This document shows, in pieces, positions 33,690-54,325 of a stretch of DNA of 60,000 nt; the stretch's first letter is position 1, and each line of letters starts with the position of its first letter. The notes below the pieces were generated by a model. The model did not search any database, was not told the origin of the DNA, and was given only the letters and a program-made list of their open reading frames with translations. This DNA comes from Owenia fusiformis. Lineage: Eukaryota; Annelida; Polychaeta; Sabellida; Oweniidae. The position numbers were made by a program, and so were the translations under genes. The DNA is taken from contig CAIIXF020000011.1 of the NCBI GenBank assembly GCA_903813345.2, positions 18,027,754 through 18,087,753 on the forward strand, written 5' to 3'.

Positions 33690-34743
33690 CAGGTTTTTAT
33701 CTTTGGCGCTAATATTTACTCTAACAACCCTCAAAAAAACAACCCTAATGGAACATTATGGTATAAGAGGAATTGCACTTTCATGGTTTTCATCTTATTT
33801 ATCAAATCGAAAAATGAAAACTGAATACTCTAAAAGTTTATCCAAGAAATATTTGTCTGAAGAAGCAATCGTTAACTGTGGAGTACCCCAAGGGTCTGTT
33901 CTAGGCCCCCTCCTATTTATCATATTTGTAAATGATTTCTATCTAGTTTCTGATAAACTCAAACTGGTGATTTATGCGGATGACACTAATATATTATGTA
34001 GTGATTCCAATCTTGATAATTTGACCACAACCGTAAATTCTGAACTGTGTGACATCAATGATTGGTTGTTGGCCAATAAACTCACTTTAAATGTTAAGAA
34101 AACAAAATACATGGTCTTTGGAAATAAAAGAAATATATCTGTGAACAATGAAATAAAAATTGCAAATTCTAACCTTGAAAAAGTAGATGAGATAGGATTC
34201 CTGGGAGTAATTATTGATTCAAAATTATCTTGGGCTCCCCATATCAATGCTCTTCATAGAAAAGTTTGAAATGTTATAGGAATGTTATATCGAACAAATT
34301 ATGCTCATACTTTAAATTCAAAGATGATAATATATAACTCTCTGATTTTTTCTCATCTTAATTACTGTAATATTTTATGGGGAAATGCTTGTAAGAATCT
34401 ATTAAATAAACTACTGATATTGCAAAAGAAATTTGTTAGATTAATAACAAATTCAGATAGATTAGCTCACACATTCCCAATTTTTCAAGATCTTAAAATA
34501 CTTAATATTTATCATATTCACACAATCCAAACTGTTTCATTCATGAAAAAAGTTATAAGCAAATCTGTACAGTTCCCTTCAAAATTATACGATCACTATT
34601 TCAAAACTAGAGAAAACATACATCAACGTATAACTCGATTTGGTCATAACTTAGATATTCCTAAACATAGAACCAGAATTGGTGACAATTCTATTAAGGT
34701 CCATGGTTCATATATATGGAATTCCCTCAATGAAGATATTTGA
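33690..34743 (+). pseudogene. Broken non-LTR retrotransposon reverse transcriptase (CR1/L2-like)
   Basis: The main frame 33690-34269 shows HYGIRGIALSWFSSYLSNRK, the thumb-side motif GVPQGSVLGPLLFIIFVNDF (motif B) and YADDTNIL (motif C, catalytic YADD). Downstream are LGVIIDSKLSWAPHI and, after an in-frame TGA at 34267-34269, YNSLIFSHLNYCNILWGN with LQKKFVRLITNS, the usual C-terminal region of CR1/L2/Jockey-group elements. The upstream half of the polymerase (motif A region) is corrupted and ORF1 and the endonuclease are absent, so it is a 5'-truncated dead copy. The 3' tail runs to about 35030, ending 'ttgaaattgaattgattgaa', a short-repeat tail typical of such elements. Confidence 0.85.
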
Positions 34744-35689
34744 AATAAACCATTAAATTCACTCATATCTCTTTTGAAAATTGACCTCCTTAGTACAGAG
34801 TAACAAAAACATTTATTTCATTTCTTTATTGTCTCATATTATTGTATTTGTATATTGTATTTATATTATATTATTGTATTGACCTATGTACCACTTTAAA
34901 TGTTCACAGTTTATCATGTTTATTGTAAATTTAATTATGGGCAGTCATATACCCCCTGGGGTGTCATAGCCTGTATAATGTTGTAATTTTTGTAATGAAA
35001 ACTGAAATAAATTATTTTGAAATTGAATTGATTGAAAACATTATAACAAGAGATAATTATAAGAAAGAAGATGTGAGCCATTACACAAGATGTCTGTGCT
35101 CGTTGAGTGTACAACTTAGCATGTTTTGTAAAATGGCTATAAAATCGTAACCATTAGGGTTAGACCAATAAAACTTAGGAGAACGAAGGAACATTAAACA
35201 AGGTTTCATTTCACCAAATATGATTTTAAATCCATGCTGAATGGCTGAGTTATTAATATTTGTTTGGGTTACTTTTTTGGCCCACCCTGTATGACCCTGA
35301 CATGCAAAACATAGTTGTCATATTTACGCAATACATCCAACATAGCATTAGCTTTAAGAAACCTTTGTAAATTGACAAGAAAAATAATTGCTTTAACATA
35401 GATTCAAATATGCCAAGTGTGCTTCAGCCAATCAGCTTAGAATATGTCAGTGCATTTACTCAGAGTATTTGACCAAGCGGTCAGATATATTATTTTACAG
35501 TGCATTGTGGTTTCATAATGAACTGAGTAGTGACATTATTGGTAAAAGAGTGAAATAATCACAACACAGTATGGTTTCAACCGGACAATGTCATTTTTCG
35601 GTGATTGTATCTTAAAATTGCATTGAAGAACCGTGTATCATACTCAATTTGAGTTATATAGGATTATCTTTTCATTGATTAAAGTATCA

Positions 35690-37520
35690 TACCCCAGGAA
35701 AACAATTGTATAATACAATGAAATGTATAGGACTATAGGCTTAAGGATACTAAAGAAGCTATCGGGTATGGTATGAAATTTTGAATATATATACTAATAT
35801 ACATTTTCTCATAAGACTAACTGATATCAGCCATTTTTACCAATACCAGATATAGCCATCTTGCATCTTAAAAAGCCACGTGTTTATGATGAAATTGATA
35901 AGTGACACCACCTGCTTATAAAAAAAATTAGTACCATGGGTACTGGGCTCACATGGTGTTGCTCAAAAGTGAAAATAAAAAAGACGGGTATAATTTTTTG
36001 CAGATTTTTTGTGACAAAATTATTTCATACAACTACTCTTTACAAAGACATGGCTTTTTACAATGCAGGACACCTGAACTTATTTGTAAAGCTAAGAAAT
36101 GGGCCAAAAGTGAATTTCCCGAGACAAAAATGGTGGCCATTTTGAAATTAGGCGAGATTTTGAAGCAGGAGTCAAGAGGTTTTTTTTCTTTATTGATGTT
36201 GAACAAAATTATTTTAAATCGGGAATCCTATCTACAGAGGATTTAAAAAGTGTTGACAGAGGTTTAAAACTTGCCACTTTTTTGGACTGACTGAGAGACA
36301 GATGGATGAATCAATGTTAACTAAAATGGCTGAAAATAAAAAAACTGATATAATATTTTGCCGATTTTTGTAACAAAATTATTTCATGCATCTACTCTTT
36401 ACATTGACATGGATTTTTACAATGTAGGACACTTGAAATTATTTGTAAAGCTAGGAAATAGGTCAAAAGTGAATTTCGCGAGACAAAAATGGTGGCCATT
36501 TTGAAAATAGGCGAGCTTTTGAGCCAGGAGTCAAAGAGGAGTTTTCTGTATTGATGTTGAACAGAAATAACTTAAAACAGGAATCCTATCGACAGAGGTT
36601 TTCAAACGTGCCACAGTTGTTGACGGAAAAGTGGATTTCACAAGTCAGATGGACAAATCAATGTTAACTAAAATGGCTAAAAATAAAAAAATAGATATAA
36701 TTTTTCGCTGATTTTATGTAACAAAATTATTTCATATATCTACTCTTTACATTGACACAGATTTTTACAATGTAGGACACCTGAAATTATTTGTAAAGCT
36801 AGGAAATGGGTCAAAAGTGAATTTCACGAGACAAAAATGGCAGCCATTTTGAAAATAGGCGAGCTTTTGAAACAGGAGTCATAGGGGAGTTTTCTGTATT
36901 GATGTTGAACAGAAGTAACTTAAAACAGGAATCCTATCGACAGAGGTTTTAAAACGTGCCAGTCAAAAGTGAATTTCGCCATTTTGAAAATAGGCAAGCT
37001 TTTGAACCAGGAGTCATAGGGAGTTTTCTGTATTGATGTTGAACAGAAATAACTTAAAACAGGAATCCTAACGACAGAGGTTTTAAAACGTGCCACTATT
37101 GTTGACGGACAGACAGACAGACGGACGGACGGACGGATGGACGGACGGACGGACGGACGGACAGACGGACAAGTGAGCGATTGCAAAAGCTCACCATGTG
37201 AGCTAACAACATATACATGTATATTTTCGCTAAGTGTATCTATGCTTTGTCTCATATTTTATGTCATTACCATGGTAAGAATGAAGTTTCATTAATTTGA
37301 AATTATTCTTCACTACTTTTACTGTTTTGTCAAAAATGGTGAAAATATGGTAAAATAACATTGAGTCATGAGAAAAACTTTTACATTTGAACCTAATCGA
37401 TCAAGATTTTCAATTCTTGATTTGGCTTTCTCTGTATGTACAATGTACATGTATACCACTTTATGCTTAAGAAAATGATATTCAATAAATAAAGGTTTGT
37501 ATGAAATTAATTACACTGTT
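35690..37520. repeat. Copy C flank (duplicate of 5240-5790) split by a 345-bp tandem array
   Basis: 35690-35770 and 37280-37520 match the copy A flank. Between them, about 35960-37115 contains three and a half units of about 345 bases ('caaaattatttcatgcatct', 'aaagctaggaaatgggtcaa', 'aaaaatggtggccattttga', 'aacaggaatcctatcgacag'), then a GGAC microsatellite (37107-37170), the hairpin AGCTCAC-cat-GTGAGCT and 'aac' at 37187-37206. The array with microsatellite and end hairpin looks like one inserted element. Open frames inside match nothing. Confidence 0.6.
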
Positions 37521-37599
37521 ATCTCTATTCTCATTCTGTGCAGTAACAACATTTGTCACATCATTCCTCCAATAGATTTTCTTAAAAAGGGTTCACTAA

Positions 37600-37757
37600 A
37601 ATTCCAGGGGGTTCACTTTTGGCAATTTTGGTCCAAAAATGGCCAAAATCACTGAAAAGGTGATCAGAATGGTGAAAATTGCATAATTTTGAAAAAGATT
37701 TTGGCCAGGGGGGTTGGCTCGAACCCATCAACCCCCCCCCCTGGCTACGGGCCTGGC
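37600..37757. repeat. Dispersed repeat ending 'ctggctacgggcctg'
   Basis: Contains 'ccagggggttcacttttggc', 'aaaatggccaaaatcactga', a poly-C run and CTGGCTACGGGCCTGG. Related pieces lie at about 42533-42690, 44698-44852, 48930-49114, 50926-51190 and 59690-59760. Noncoding. Confidence 0.5.
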
Positions 37758-38354
37758 TTCACCCCTTTAATAGGCAGAAACATTAAACAGATACATTATG
37801 TTTCAGTATTCAGTTTTATATTATGAAATGACTACTTGGTCTGACTTCATTTTGACTTATATATATTATTTACAAATAACAATAAACGTCATAATTGGCA
37901 CCACATTGGAGTATTTTGATTCCAAATTATCATAGTGTCAGTGACACATCAAAAATAAAAAAAGTAACTATTGAGCCAAGGTCCAAACAGTACTTGGTTT
38001 TAATCAATCATGTTGCTCGGTGGACACCATACTTCGGGATAATTATTTCGAAGGATCTCTGCGAATAAATTGATGATATCAATAACATTATGTCCGTAAC
38101 TGTGAATATAAATTGCACTATAATTTCATTTTGTTGTTGTAAATTCTAGTATTCATGACTGGCTTGTTCTTCATTTATTTATATGTTGCACGTGCATGAG
38201 CAGGTCCTAGCTAGGTCTATCTGGAAATACAAGGATATTAAAAACATTACTTTAAGACATAAGCCCATATATCCAAACACTTCTCTAATCTTAACACCTC
38301 TCATTTTGATATTAATCATGTCCAATTTGTCCATATAAAGTTGCCTAAAATTTA
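37758..38354. other. Noncoding interval
   Basis: AT-rich, no gene or clear repeat recognised. Confidence 0.35.
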
Positions 38355-38481
38355 ACAAGGCATTACAAGCAAAATGTCACCACCTGCCATTTGTTACAAA
38401 CACCAACTGTCAGACACCAAACAACACCCACAAAAAAGTTGAAGACTATGACAATATGTTGGTTCTTCTGGTTGTGACATG
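38355..38481 (+). repeat. GTCACC-family repeat, short copy
   Basis: Begins 'acaaggcattacaagcaaaa' with TGTCACCACCTGCCATTTG and ends 'ttctggttgtgacat'. It is followed 12 bases later by the 37-bp array. Confidence 0.5.
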
Positions 38482-38492
38482 ATACTTTATGG

Positions 38493-39735
38493 CAATATTG
38501 TATAGTCCATTACTTGCCTTAATCTTATTCAATATTGGGTAACTGGTCAAGTCGTACCCAAGACAACTCGTACCCAAGTCAAGTCGTACCCAAGACAACT
38601 CGTACCCAAGACAACTCGTACCCAAGTTTATGTTTTGTTTTTAATCAAGTGTTGGAATAGGAATGGGTATAGATATACATCTTATAATTGTTACATACAG
38701 TTCAGAATAGTTTGAAGTATGCAGAAGAGTTTTTGGAAGAAATCTATTAAATTCTGTGACATTTTGAGCTTTGAAAAATTAAGTGTCAATCTATTTTGAC
38801 TATTATTTTATATTGGTCACAGATTCAGGATGTTTGAAGGAAGAGACCTATGTTTATTCCACATATTCATAATCATTGTTCAAAATATTAGAGGTATTTT
38901 TGTTATATATTATTCATACATGATATAATACACTTTGTATACATGTGCTCAAATATAATCCAATTAAGTTCAAAATGGAAAAGAAATTAACAGATTAAAC
39001 TTCCGTTATTAACTTTATCTAAATGCCCTTAGCTAAATTAATTGTTTAATTCATTTGTAGAAAAGTTACTGTTGTAATTATATTCATTTATATATATGTC
39101 TGACAAAAAAAAGTTGAGAACAAGCCCTTCAAAGCACTTCTTTTATTTTAAAAAGGGATCCAAATTAAAAAAAATGCTTTGCTTAATCCATTCAGAAAAA
39201 ATGTCTTCTTAATTCAGAAAAAATATTGAGGCTTGTTTGATTCATATAATAACAATAAAACATTATTAAACGGACTCAATTTGTTTTCCTAATATGCACC
39301 CATAATACTGAAAATAAACTTGGGTACGAGTTGTCTTGGGTACGAGTTGTCTTGGGTACAAGTTGTCTTGGGTACGAGTTGTCCTGGGTACGAGTTGACT
39401 AGGAAGCCAATATTGTATAGTCCATTACTTGCCTTAATCTTATTCAATATCGTATAGTCATTTACTTGCCTTAATCTTATTCAATATTGTATAGTCCATT
39501 ACTTGCCTTAATCTTATTCAATATTGTATAGTCCATTACTTGCCTTAATCTTATTCAATATTGTATAGTCCATTACTTGCCTTAATCTTATTCAATATTG
39601 TATAGTCCATTACTTGCCTTAATCTTATTCAATATTGTATAGTCCATTACTTGCCTTAATCTTATTCAATATTGTATAGTCCATTACTTGCCTTAATCTT
39701 ATTCAATATTGTATAGTCCATTACTTGCCTTAATC

Positions 39736-39740
<5 letters not shown>
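38493..39740. repeat. 37-bp tandem array split by a foldback element
   Basis: Unit: CAATATTGTATAGTCCATTA then CTTGCCTTAATCTTATT. One unit lies at 38493-38529 and nine lie at 39408-39740, nearly identical except the second of the nine. The array touches the 3' end of CPOX: the stop codon and the last two bases of the preceding Glu codon are within the last unit. The foldback element at 38538-39407 sits inside the array. Confidence 0.85.
38538..39407. mobile_element. Foldback element 3, 16-bp arm repeat, 8-bp target duplication
   Basis: Starts GGTAACTGGTCAAGTCGTAC and ends GGGTACGAGTTGACTAGGAA then GC. Arms: about five units of GACAACTCGTACCCAA at left (38550-38624) and about five inverted units at right (39319-39397). 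The 8-base direct repeat CAATATTG flanks it (38530-38537 and 39408-39415); removing the element with one copy restores an unbroken 37-bp unit. The start and the GACAACTC half of the 16-base unit match foldback element 2, while the other half differs (GTACCCAA instead of ATCCCCTA). The AT-rich interior is noncoding. Confidence 0.75.
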
Positions 39741-48699
<8,959 letters not shown>

Positions 48700-48929
48700 T
48701 ATCTCACGGATCAATAACTTTAATTCTATTACGCATTCAAATCAACCATGTACTCTCAATCTTTAACAATACTCTCCAAAGAAACTATTTCCTTCAATCT
48801 AACTCTATGAGTCTATAATGGAATTGGTTTCCAAGAATCTAGAAATTATCCCACCTCTACATCCTCTGCATGCTTGAAATAAAGAAGATTGGAAGACTGG
48901 ATTATCCCCGAGAGGTGTTCTTATACCTT

Positions 48930-49114
48930 ACAGGCCCATAGCCCGGGGGGGGGGGGGTTCGATAGGTTCGAGCGAACCCCCCTCCCCCCAGCCAAATGTC
49001 TCAAATTCATGCAGTTTTTCACCATTCTGAGCACTTTTTAAGAGATTTTGGCCCCCCCCTGGAATTTTCAAAAAGTAAACCCCCCTTGGCAAATCCTGGC
49101 TACGGGCCTGCCTT
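48930..49114. repeat. 'Ctggctacgggcctg' repeat upstream of CPOX
   Basis: Contains a G run (48944-48957), the small palindrome GGTTCGAGCGAACC, 'gagattttggccccc' and 'aatcctggctacgggcctgc'. It lies about 230 bases upstream of the CPOX ATG, so it may sit in or near the promoter or 5' UTR. Confidence 0.5.
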
Positions 49115-49630
49115 ACCTTATCTTAGATGCTCCCATACCTTATAATTTTACAGGTATTATACATCATATCAAACTAACAATAAGTTTGCAACATTTTGGA
49201 GTCTCTAGTATCTCATATTTTAGAAGTGCTTATACTTTATGCTTCTGTGACTCTAATAAATGTACCTAATGTTCTGAATGTACTTCTTAAAATACATGTA
49301 CCACCTCTGAATATAATAATAAGATTCATGTAAAAGTAACAAGAATTTAATTTACAATTGAAGTATTGTACATATACATGTACATGTATATGACACCTAT
49401 GAAATCTATGACACATGTGACAAAGTGACACCTCAGGCCTGTTGCATGCCATCATATCCTTCTGTTTTTCAGAATGCTTATTTTTTATTACATTCAGACA
49501 ATTCAAAATCTGAGCCAGAAATTGCAGCGCTTTCTCAAAAAGGAAATAGGCCCACTTCTTGAAATTATTTCAATCTTAGTGTAAATCCAAGATTTTGGGA
49601 AATTGAGACGGAAAGATGACATTGTACTTA
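49115..49630. other. Noncoding interval
   Basis: No gene recognised. A run of 'tacatgtacatg' words at 49370-49390. The minus frames at 49237-49506 and 49503-49778 match nothing; the second crosses into the transposon end. Confidence 0.35.
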
Positions 49631-51529
49631 TAGTGCTACGGCCAAGGCGATTTGTGTCCAAAACACCTAGATTCAATTTGACTTTAGATTCTTGTAGGGG
49701 ACCCCAAGGCATGTAAAAAAAAGTTTGTGAACCCTTGCAAAGCAGGCTCAAAAGTGCTGAGTCAGCAAATGTTATCATTTTCGAGTCGGAGTTTGACCAT
49801 ATGCTAGAAACTATCTAATATCTCATTTCAGGATGCTGCAATTGTAATGAAACATTGTTAGTATATCAATAAGGTATGTATGAAGAATTCCTGAAAGTTT
49901 GGGTCTTATCCAACAACATTTGGTAGAGATATGGGATAATTCGTCCCTAAAAGTACATAATTTCTTCTCAAAATTTCTTAATCAGTCGATATTTAATCAG
50001 TCATTTAAAAAACAGTAAGAGCCTATTGTGTATAAAACCTGATTAAAAACTTCACTGATGATGTTAGCAAATATTTCTTGCATAAGTTTCAATAAAAAGT
50101 GCATGCATCTATTTTTTCTGATTTTTCCCTTAACCTTCCCCTAAAAATTAAAGAAAGGGGGCGTGGCACCTTACACTTCAGTTGTTGAACATTTTGCTAG
50201 GGTCAAATAGAAAATATGTATCATTATAGCAAAAAGTGTTATTCTAAATAAATCTTAACACAATATGTGACATCATAATATGCTAAACATATTCATTATC
50301 TATCATTTTATATTTTTACAGCTTATCATTGCCATAAACCATAAAACCATTTAGGGCATGTGTGGTCAGCAATTGGAAATACATGTATGTGTACTAATAA
50401 CATTTTTCAAAACTGTGTTTCGGGTGCCATTCTTTCCTTATGTTGTTCATGTAGTTATAATTTATGTTTATGAATGATAGCACTTCCCATCATAGGTTTG
50501 ACAACTCAAACTCCTTTGAATCACTTATTAAAGTCTGTTTATTTTTGGCATATGAAATCAAGGTATCTGAAATATGGTAATAAGGAACATAATCAAGTTT
50601 TAAACATTGACAGACTTTGATATCCTATCATATAATAACTTCCAGTTGCCAAATTTATGGAGGGGGTGTACATGCTTTATAATATAGGGTCCATGTAAAC
50701 ATGTAAACTGCAACAGGACTCCTATTGTTGCTGCAAATAATTGGCTATATAATAACAAATTGTAACACTACAAATGATTAAGAGCCAGAGTTTCTCAGAG
50801 CCTAGTTGCAGTTTGCACACTTTGTATTGTATATATGTCATAAATTGTTTAGTTGTAGTCTGTAGAACATAACAAGATGCGTATGTTTTGTTTATGTCAA
50901 AATAATACATCTTGTCCATAGGCTTAGCCAGGGGGTGCAATGGGATCGCACCCCCCCCCCCATAACCAATAAAAAAATATATAACCATGAGATAGAAGAA
51001 GAGTTTTAAAATGTTTTTTTTATTTTAAGCTTCTAGCCCTATTTTGAAGGAAGTTGAATCAAGATTTGTAAAATTCAAGATATATCTTAATTTTTAGCCT
51101 TTTTTATGCCACAGTTGCATCCCCCTGACTGAAAACCGAAAATGTTTTGGCGATCAAACCCCCACTGAACCAAAGCTGGCTTCGCCCCTATTGTCCCTAA
51201 GGAATTGGAGATAATGTTTCACTGCTAGTCTCGCACCCGATACTTCACATAGTTTCAAGGGAATTGATTGTACTTTGTACAGAAAATATTTGTATCCCTA
51301 GCTGTAGATAGAAGAGTTAAGAAACCACAGCAAAGTCATCACCTCCATAGTAAGTATTTAATGGAGCTTATTATCATCTTCGACTTCCATGTTATTATAC
51401 AGTTGGAGCAATTGAAACCTTGAAAATCAAGATGGCTAATTATCAAAATTTCAATCTTAAATGGGTTTTTATTTGCTTCTACCACCTTGATTATGCTTTG
51501 TACAGATGACTCATTATTCCTGGAGCAGC

Positions 51530-52160
51530 ATGATCGACAGTAAGTGTTACGCGGTATATGGCATACATTCATGGTTGCGCAGTATTTGTGATACGGGTGA
51601 ATATGCCATACTCACCTGCAGTGTATGGCATATTCTGCTGGTGGGTATGCAATATTCCGCAGTGAATATGCGATACATTGATTTCAGTGAATACCCCATA
51701 TTCACCTGCGGAATATGTCATACTCACTTGCGGAAAGTGCCATATACTGCAGTCCAAAACGTGATACAGAAAGCCTTGATTTGATTGGTTGTGAGAATCG
51801 ACTCTAAATGAAAAACTACGCTGGATTACCAATATAGTTAGTGCGTCTAGTACTAATGTATCAATCCTGGATTGATTAAGTTTATTGCACAAGTTTGGTG
51901 ACTGATACTTCTGCTAAGTTAATATATTCTAAGTTAATATATTTGATACACAGTGCTGTTGATTCAGTAATCATTATAATAATTTATAATGTTTAACTTG
52001 TTCGTTCAATCTAAGCAATTGACAACTGCGTACTTCCATATCACATTCTCATTTGTTAGTGTGTATGCCATATACCGCAGGTGAATCTGTCATACACCGC
52101 AAGTGAATATGCCATATTCATTGCGGAATATGACATATTTTTGTATCGTGATTACCGCAT
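51530..52160. repeat. Degenerate 'atgccatactcacctgcggt' array
   Basis: Words such as 'gcggtatatggcata', 'tgaatatgccatactcacct' and 'gcggaatatgtcatactcac' recur with a loose period near 20-22 bases at 51540-51745 and again at 52060-52145. Open frames here arise from the repeat. Confidence 0.5.
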
Positions 52161-52649
52161 AACAGTAAGTTCCAGTTTCTGTTCCCTGCTAACTGTTAAA
52201 CTATGTAATAAGCTACTGACTGATAATATCTTGGGATCAACCAATCCACACTCAGTTATTAAGCATTACTTACGTTTTGTCACTCCCATTGACTTTTGGA
52301 ATAGTTTTTCCAAGACTCATATGTTATCATGGAAACCCCTTCATAATAAACCTATTCACCCGAGTTAAAGACATTCAATCCAAGGCCAAGTGACAATGGA
52401 ATGGCTCATCCCCGAGGATCTTATGAATTCTGTAGTAACATGTGGTCATGAATTGAATGCAGGAGAAAAAGTTTATTTGAAGATATTATGAATGGCACTG
52501 GCCCACTCAGTTCGTGTAAAACTAAAATAGCTGTAGCAGACAAGTGAAATCGGTCCAAATAATCACGCTCTTACAAAGTTTTGACAACTTTTCCTTTTTA
52601 ACGATTTGATGAATGTAAACAAAGGAAGTTACTTCGCTAAAGCCTAACA

Positions 52650-53070
52650 TACACCAATACGGGATGGTGGGACCTCCATTGATTTAACATTGGGTGGGAC
52701 CTCATGGAAATCTGTTAGACTTCATTGAGCTTTGCCCGATGGAACTCCTTCGGATTCCTTGGGATTTACCCCATGAAGCCCCATTGAGTCCCATGAGATT
52801 CGATTGGGTATCATTTGGCGAAGTCCCACTGAGAATGAACCTATTCATTCTTTCCATTGGGCATCGTGGGACTTTTGACCATGGGATGTGTCAGCTAACT
52901 TGGGATCAAAATGACCTTGACAAAACCTTTTAAACTAAATTACATCATTTCCGTGAGACTCGATGGGATATGGAGGGACTTGATGAGACCCCATGGGGCA
53001 AAGTTAACAAGGTCTCTTGGGACATTGTGGGACTCGATATGGCATAGTGGGACTTGATGGGGCGAGTGGG
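52650..53070. repeat. Degenerate 'gggacttgatggg' array
   Basis: G/A-rich words ('ggtgggacctc', 'ccccattgagtcccatgaga', 'gtgggactcgatatggcata', 'gggacttgatggggcgagtg') recur with no strict period. The plus frame 52694-52933 reads through it and is not a gene. Confidence 0.45.
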
Positions 53071-54325
53071 ATTCTGCACCATTGGAATATGTTGGCCTTA
53101 GGACCAAACTCGCGTAATGTCACATATCATATAAGTAATGTCAACAAACCCAGTGCCACGGAAATGATCATTGTCTTTGAGAGAATGTAAGGCACTATTA
53201 TTTCCTCTGGGTTCTGGTTTCTACAACTAAACAATTTATGACACATATAATATTTATACACCCCCTCTATAAGGTTGGCAACTGCAATTTTTCAAATGAT
53301 TACATATTAAGGTCTGTCAATGTTTGAACCTTGATTTTGTTCCTTATTGCTTTATTCCAAAAGCTTGATGTCTCGTTTAAAATTGCCAAACAGCATGACA
53401 AGCTTTAATAAGTGATTCAATGGGAGACTTCCAGTTACAAAACTTATAATGGGGAGTGTAATATAACATATTATCATCATAATTCATTCTTAACATACCA
53501 TAACTACATGAACAACATTAGGATAGAATGGCATCTGAAATACAATTTTGAAAAATGTTTTAAGTACACATACATGTATTACCTATTGCTGACCACACAT
53601 ACCCTAAACGGTTTTATGGGATATGGCAATGATAAGCTGTAAAAATATAAAATGGTAGAAAATGAATATGTTTAGCATATCATGATGTCACATATAGTGT
53701 TAAGATCTATTTAGAATAACACTTTTTGCTATAATGATACACATTTTCTATTTGACCCTAGCAACAAGTTCAACAACTGAAGTGTTATGTGCCACGGCCC
53801 CTTTCTTGCAATTTTAGGGGAAGGTAAAGAGAAAAATCAGAAAAAATAAATACTTGTACTTTTTATTGAAACTAATTTAAGAAATATTTGCTAACATCAT
53901 CAGTGAAGTTTTAAATCAGGTTTTATACACCATAGGCCCTTACTGTTTTTTAAACGACTGATTAACTATCGACTGATTAAGAAATTTTGAGAAGAAATTA
54001 TGTACTTTTAGGGACAAATTATCCCATATCTCTACCAAATGTTGTTGGATAAGACCCAAACTTTCAGGAATTCTTCATACATGCCTTATTGATATACTAA
54101 CAATGTTTCATTACAATTGCAACATCCTGAAATGAGATATTAAATAGTTTCAAGCATATGGTCAAACTCTGACTCGAAAATGATAAAATTTGCTGACTCA
54201 GCACTTTTGAGCCTGCTTTGCAAGGGTTCACAAACTTTTTTTTACATGCCTTGGGGTCCCCTACAAGAATCTAAAGTCAAATTGAATCTAGGTGTTTTGG
54301 ACACAAATCGCCTTGGCCGTAGCAC

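Larger units (their letters stand above)
33018..35291. mobile_element. TIR element (TACAGGGT ends) holding nested insertions
   Basis: Left end TACAGGGTTAGCCAAAAAAG with 'gtaaccaaacaaa'; right end 'tttgtttgggttactttttt' then GGCCCACCCTGTA. The arms stay complementary for about 150 bases ('taataactcagtcattcatcatgg' against 'ccatgctgaatggctgagttatta'). The ends resemble those of the transposase remnant ending at 13179, so a Tc1/mariner-type element is likely. Inside are a palindromic element (33165-33634) and, within that, a non-LTR retrotransposon. Confidence 0.6.
49631..54325. mobile_element. 4.7-kb DNA element with inverted arms of about 1.05 kb
   Basis: Left end TAGTGCTACGGCCAAGGCGA; right end TCGCCTTGGCCGTAGCAC. 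Arms 49631-50700 and 53235-54325 are inverted copies along their length (for example 'gacagactttgatatcctat' region, 'catgtgtggtcagcaattgg' against 'ctattgctgaccacacatac', 'gggggcgtggcac' against 'gtgccacggcccctttctt'). The outer arms match the 15613-17837 element. The centre (50700-53235) has no transposase; it holds a poly-C repeat piece (50926-51190) and two degenerate simple arrays (51530-52160, 52650-53070). No target duplication could be read with confidence. Probably a nonautonomous member of a family with very long TIRs. Confidence 0.65.

Noticed and set aside
52081-52368. 95-codon plus-strand frame inside the 4.7-kb element
   Set aside because: The first third is made of the 'atgccata' array and the rest matches no transposase I recognise. 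Too weak to call.
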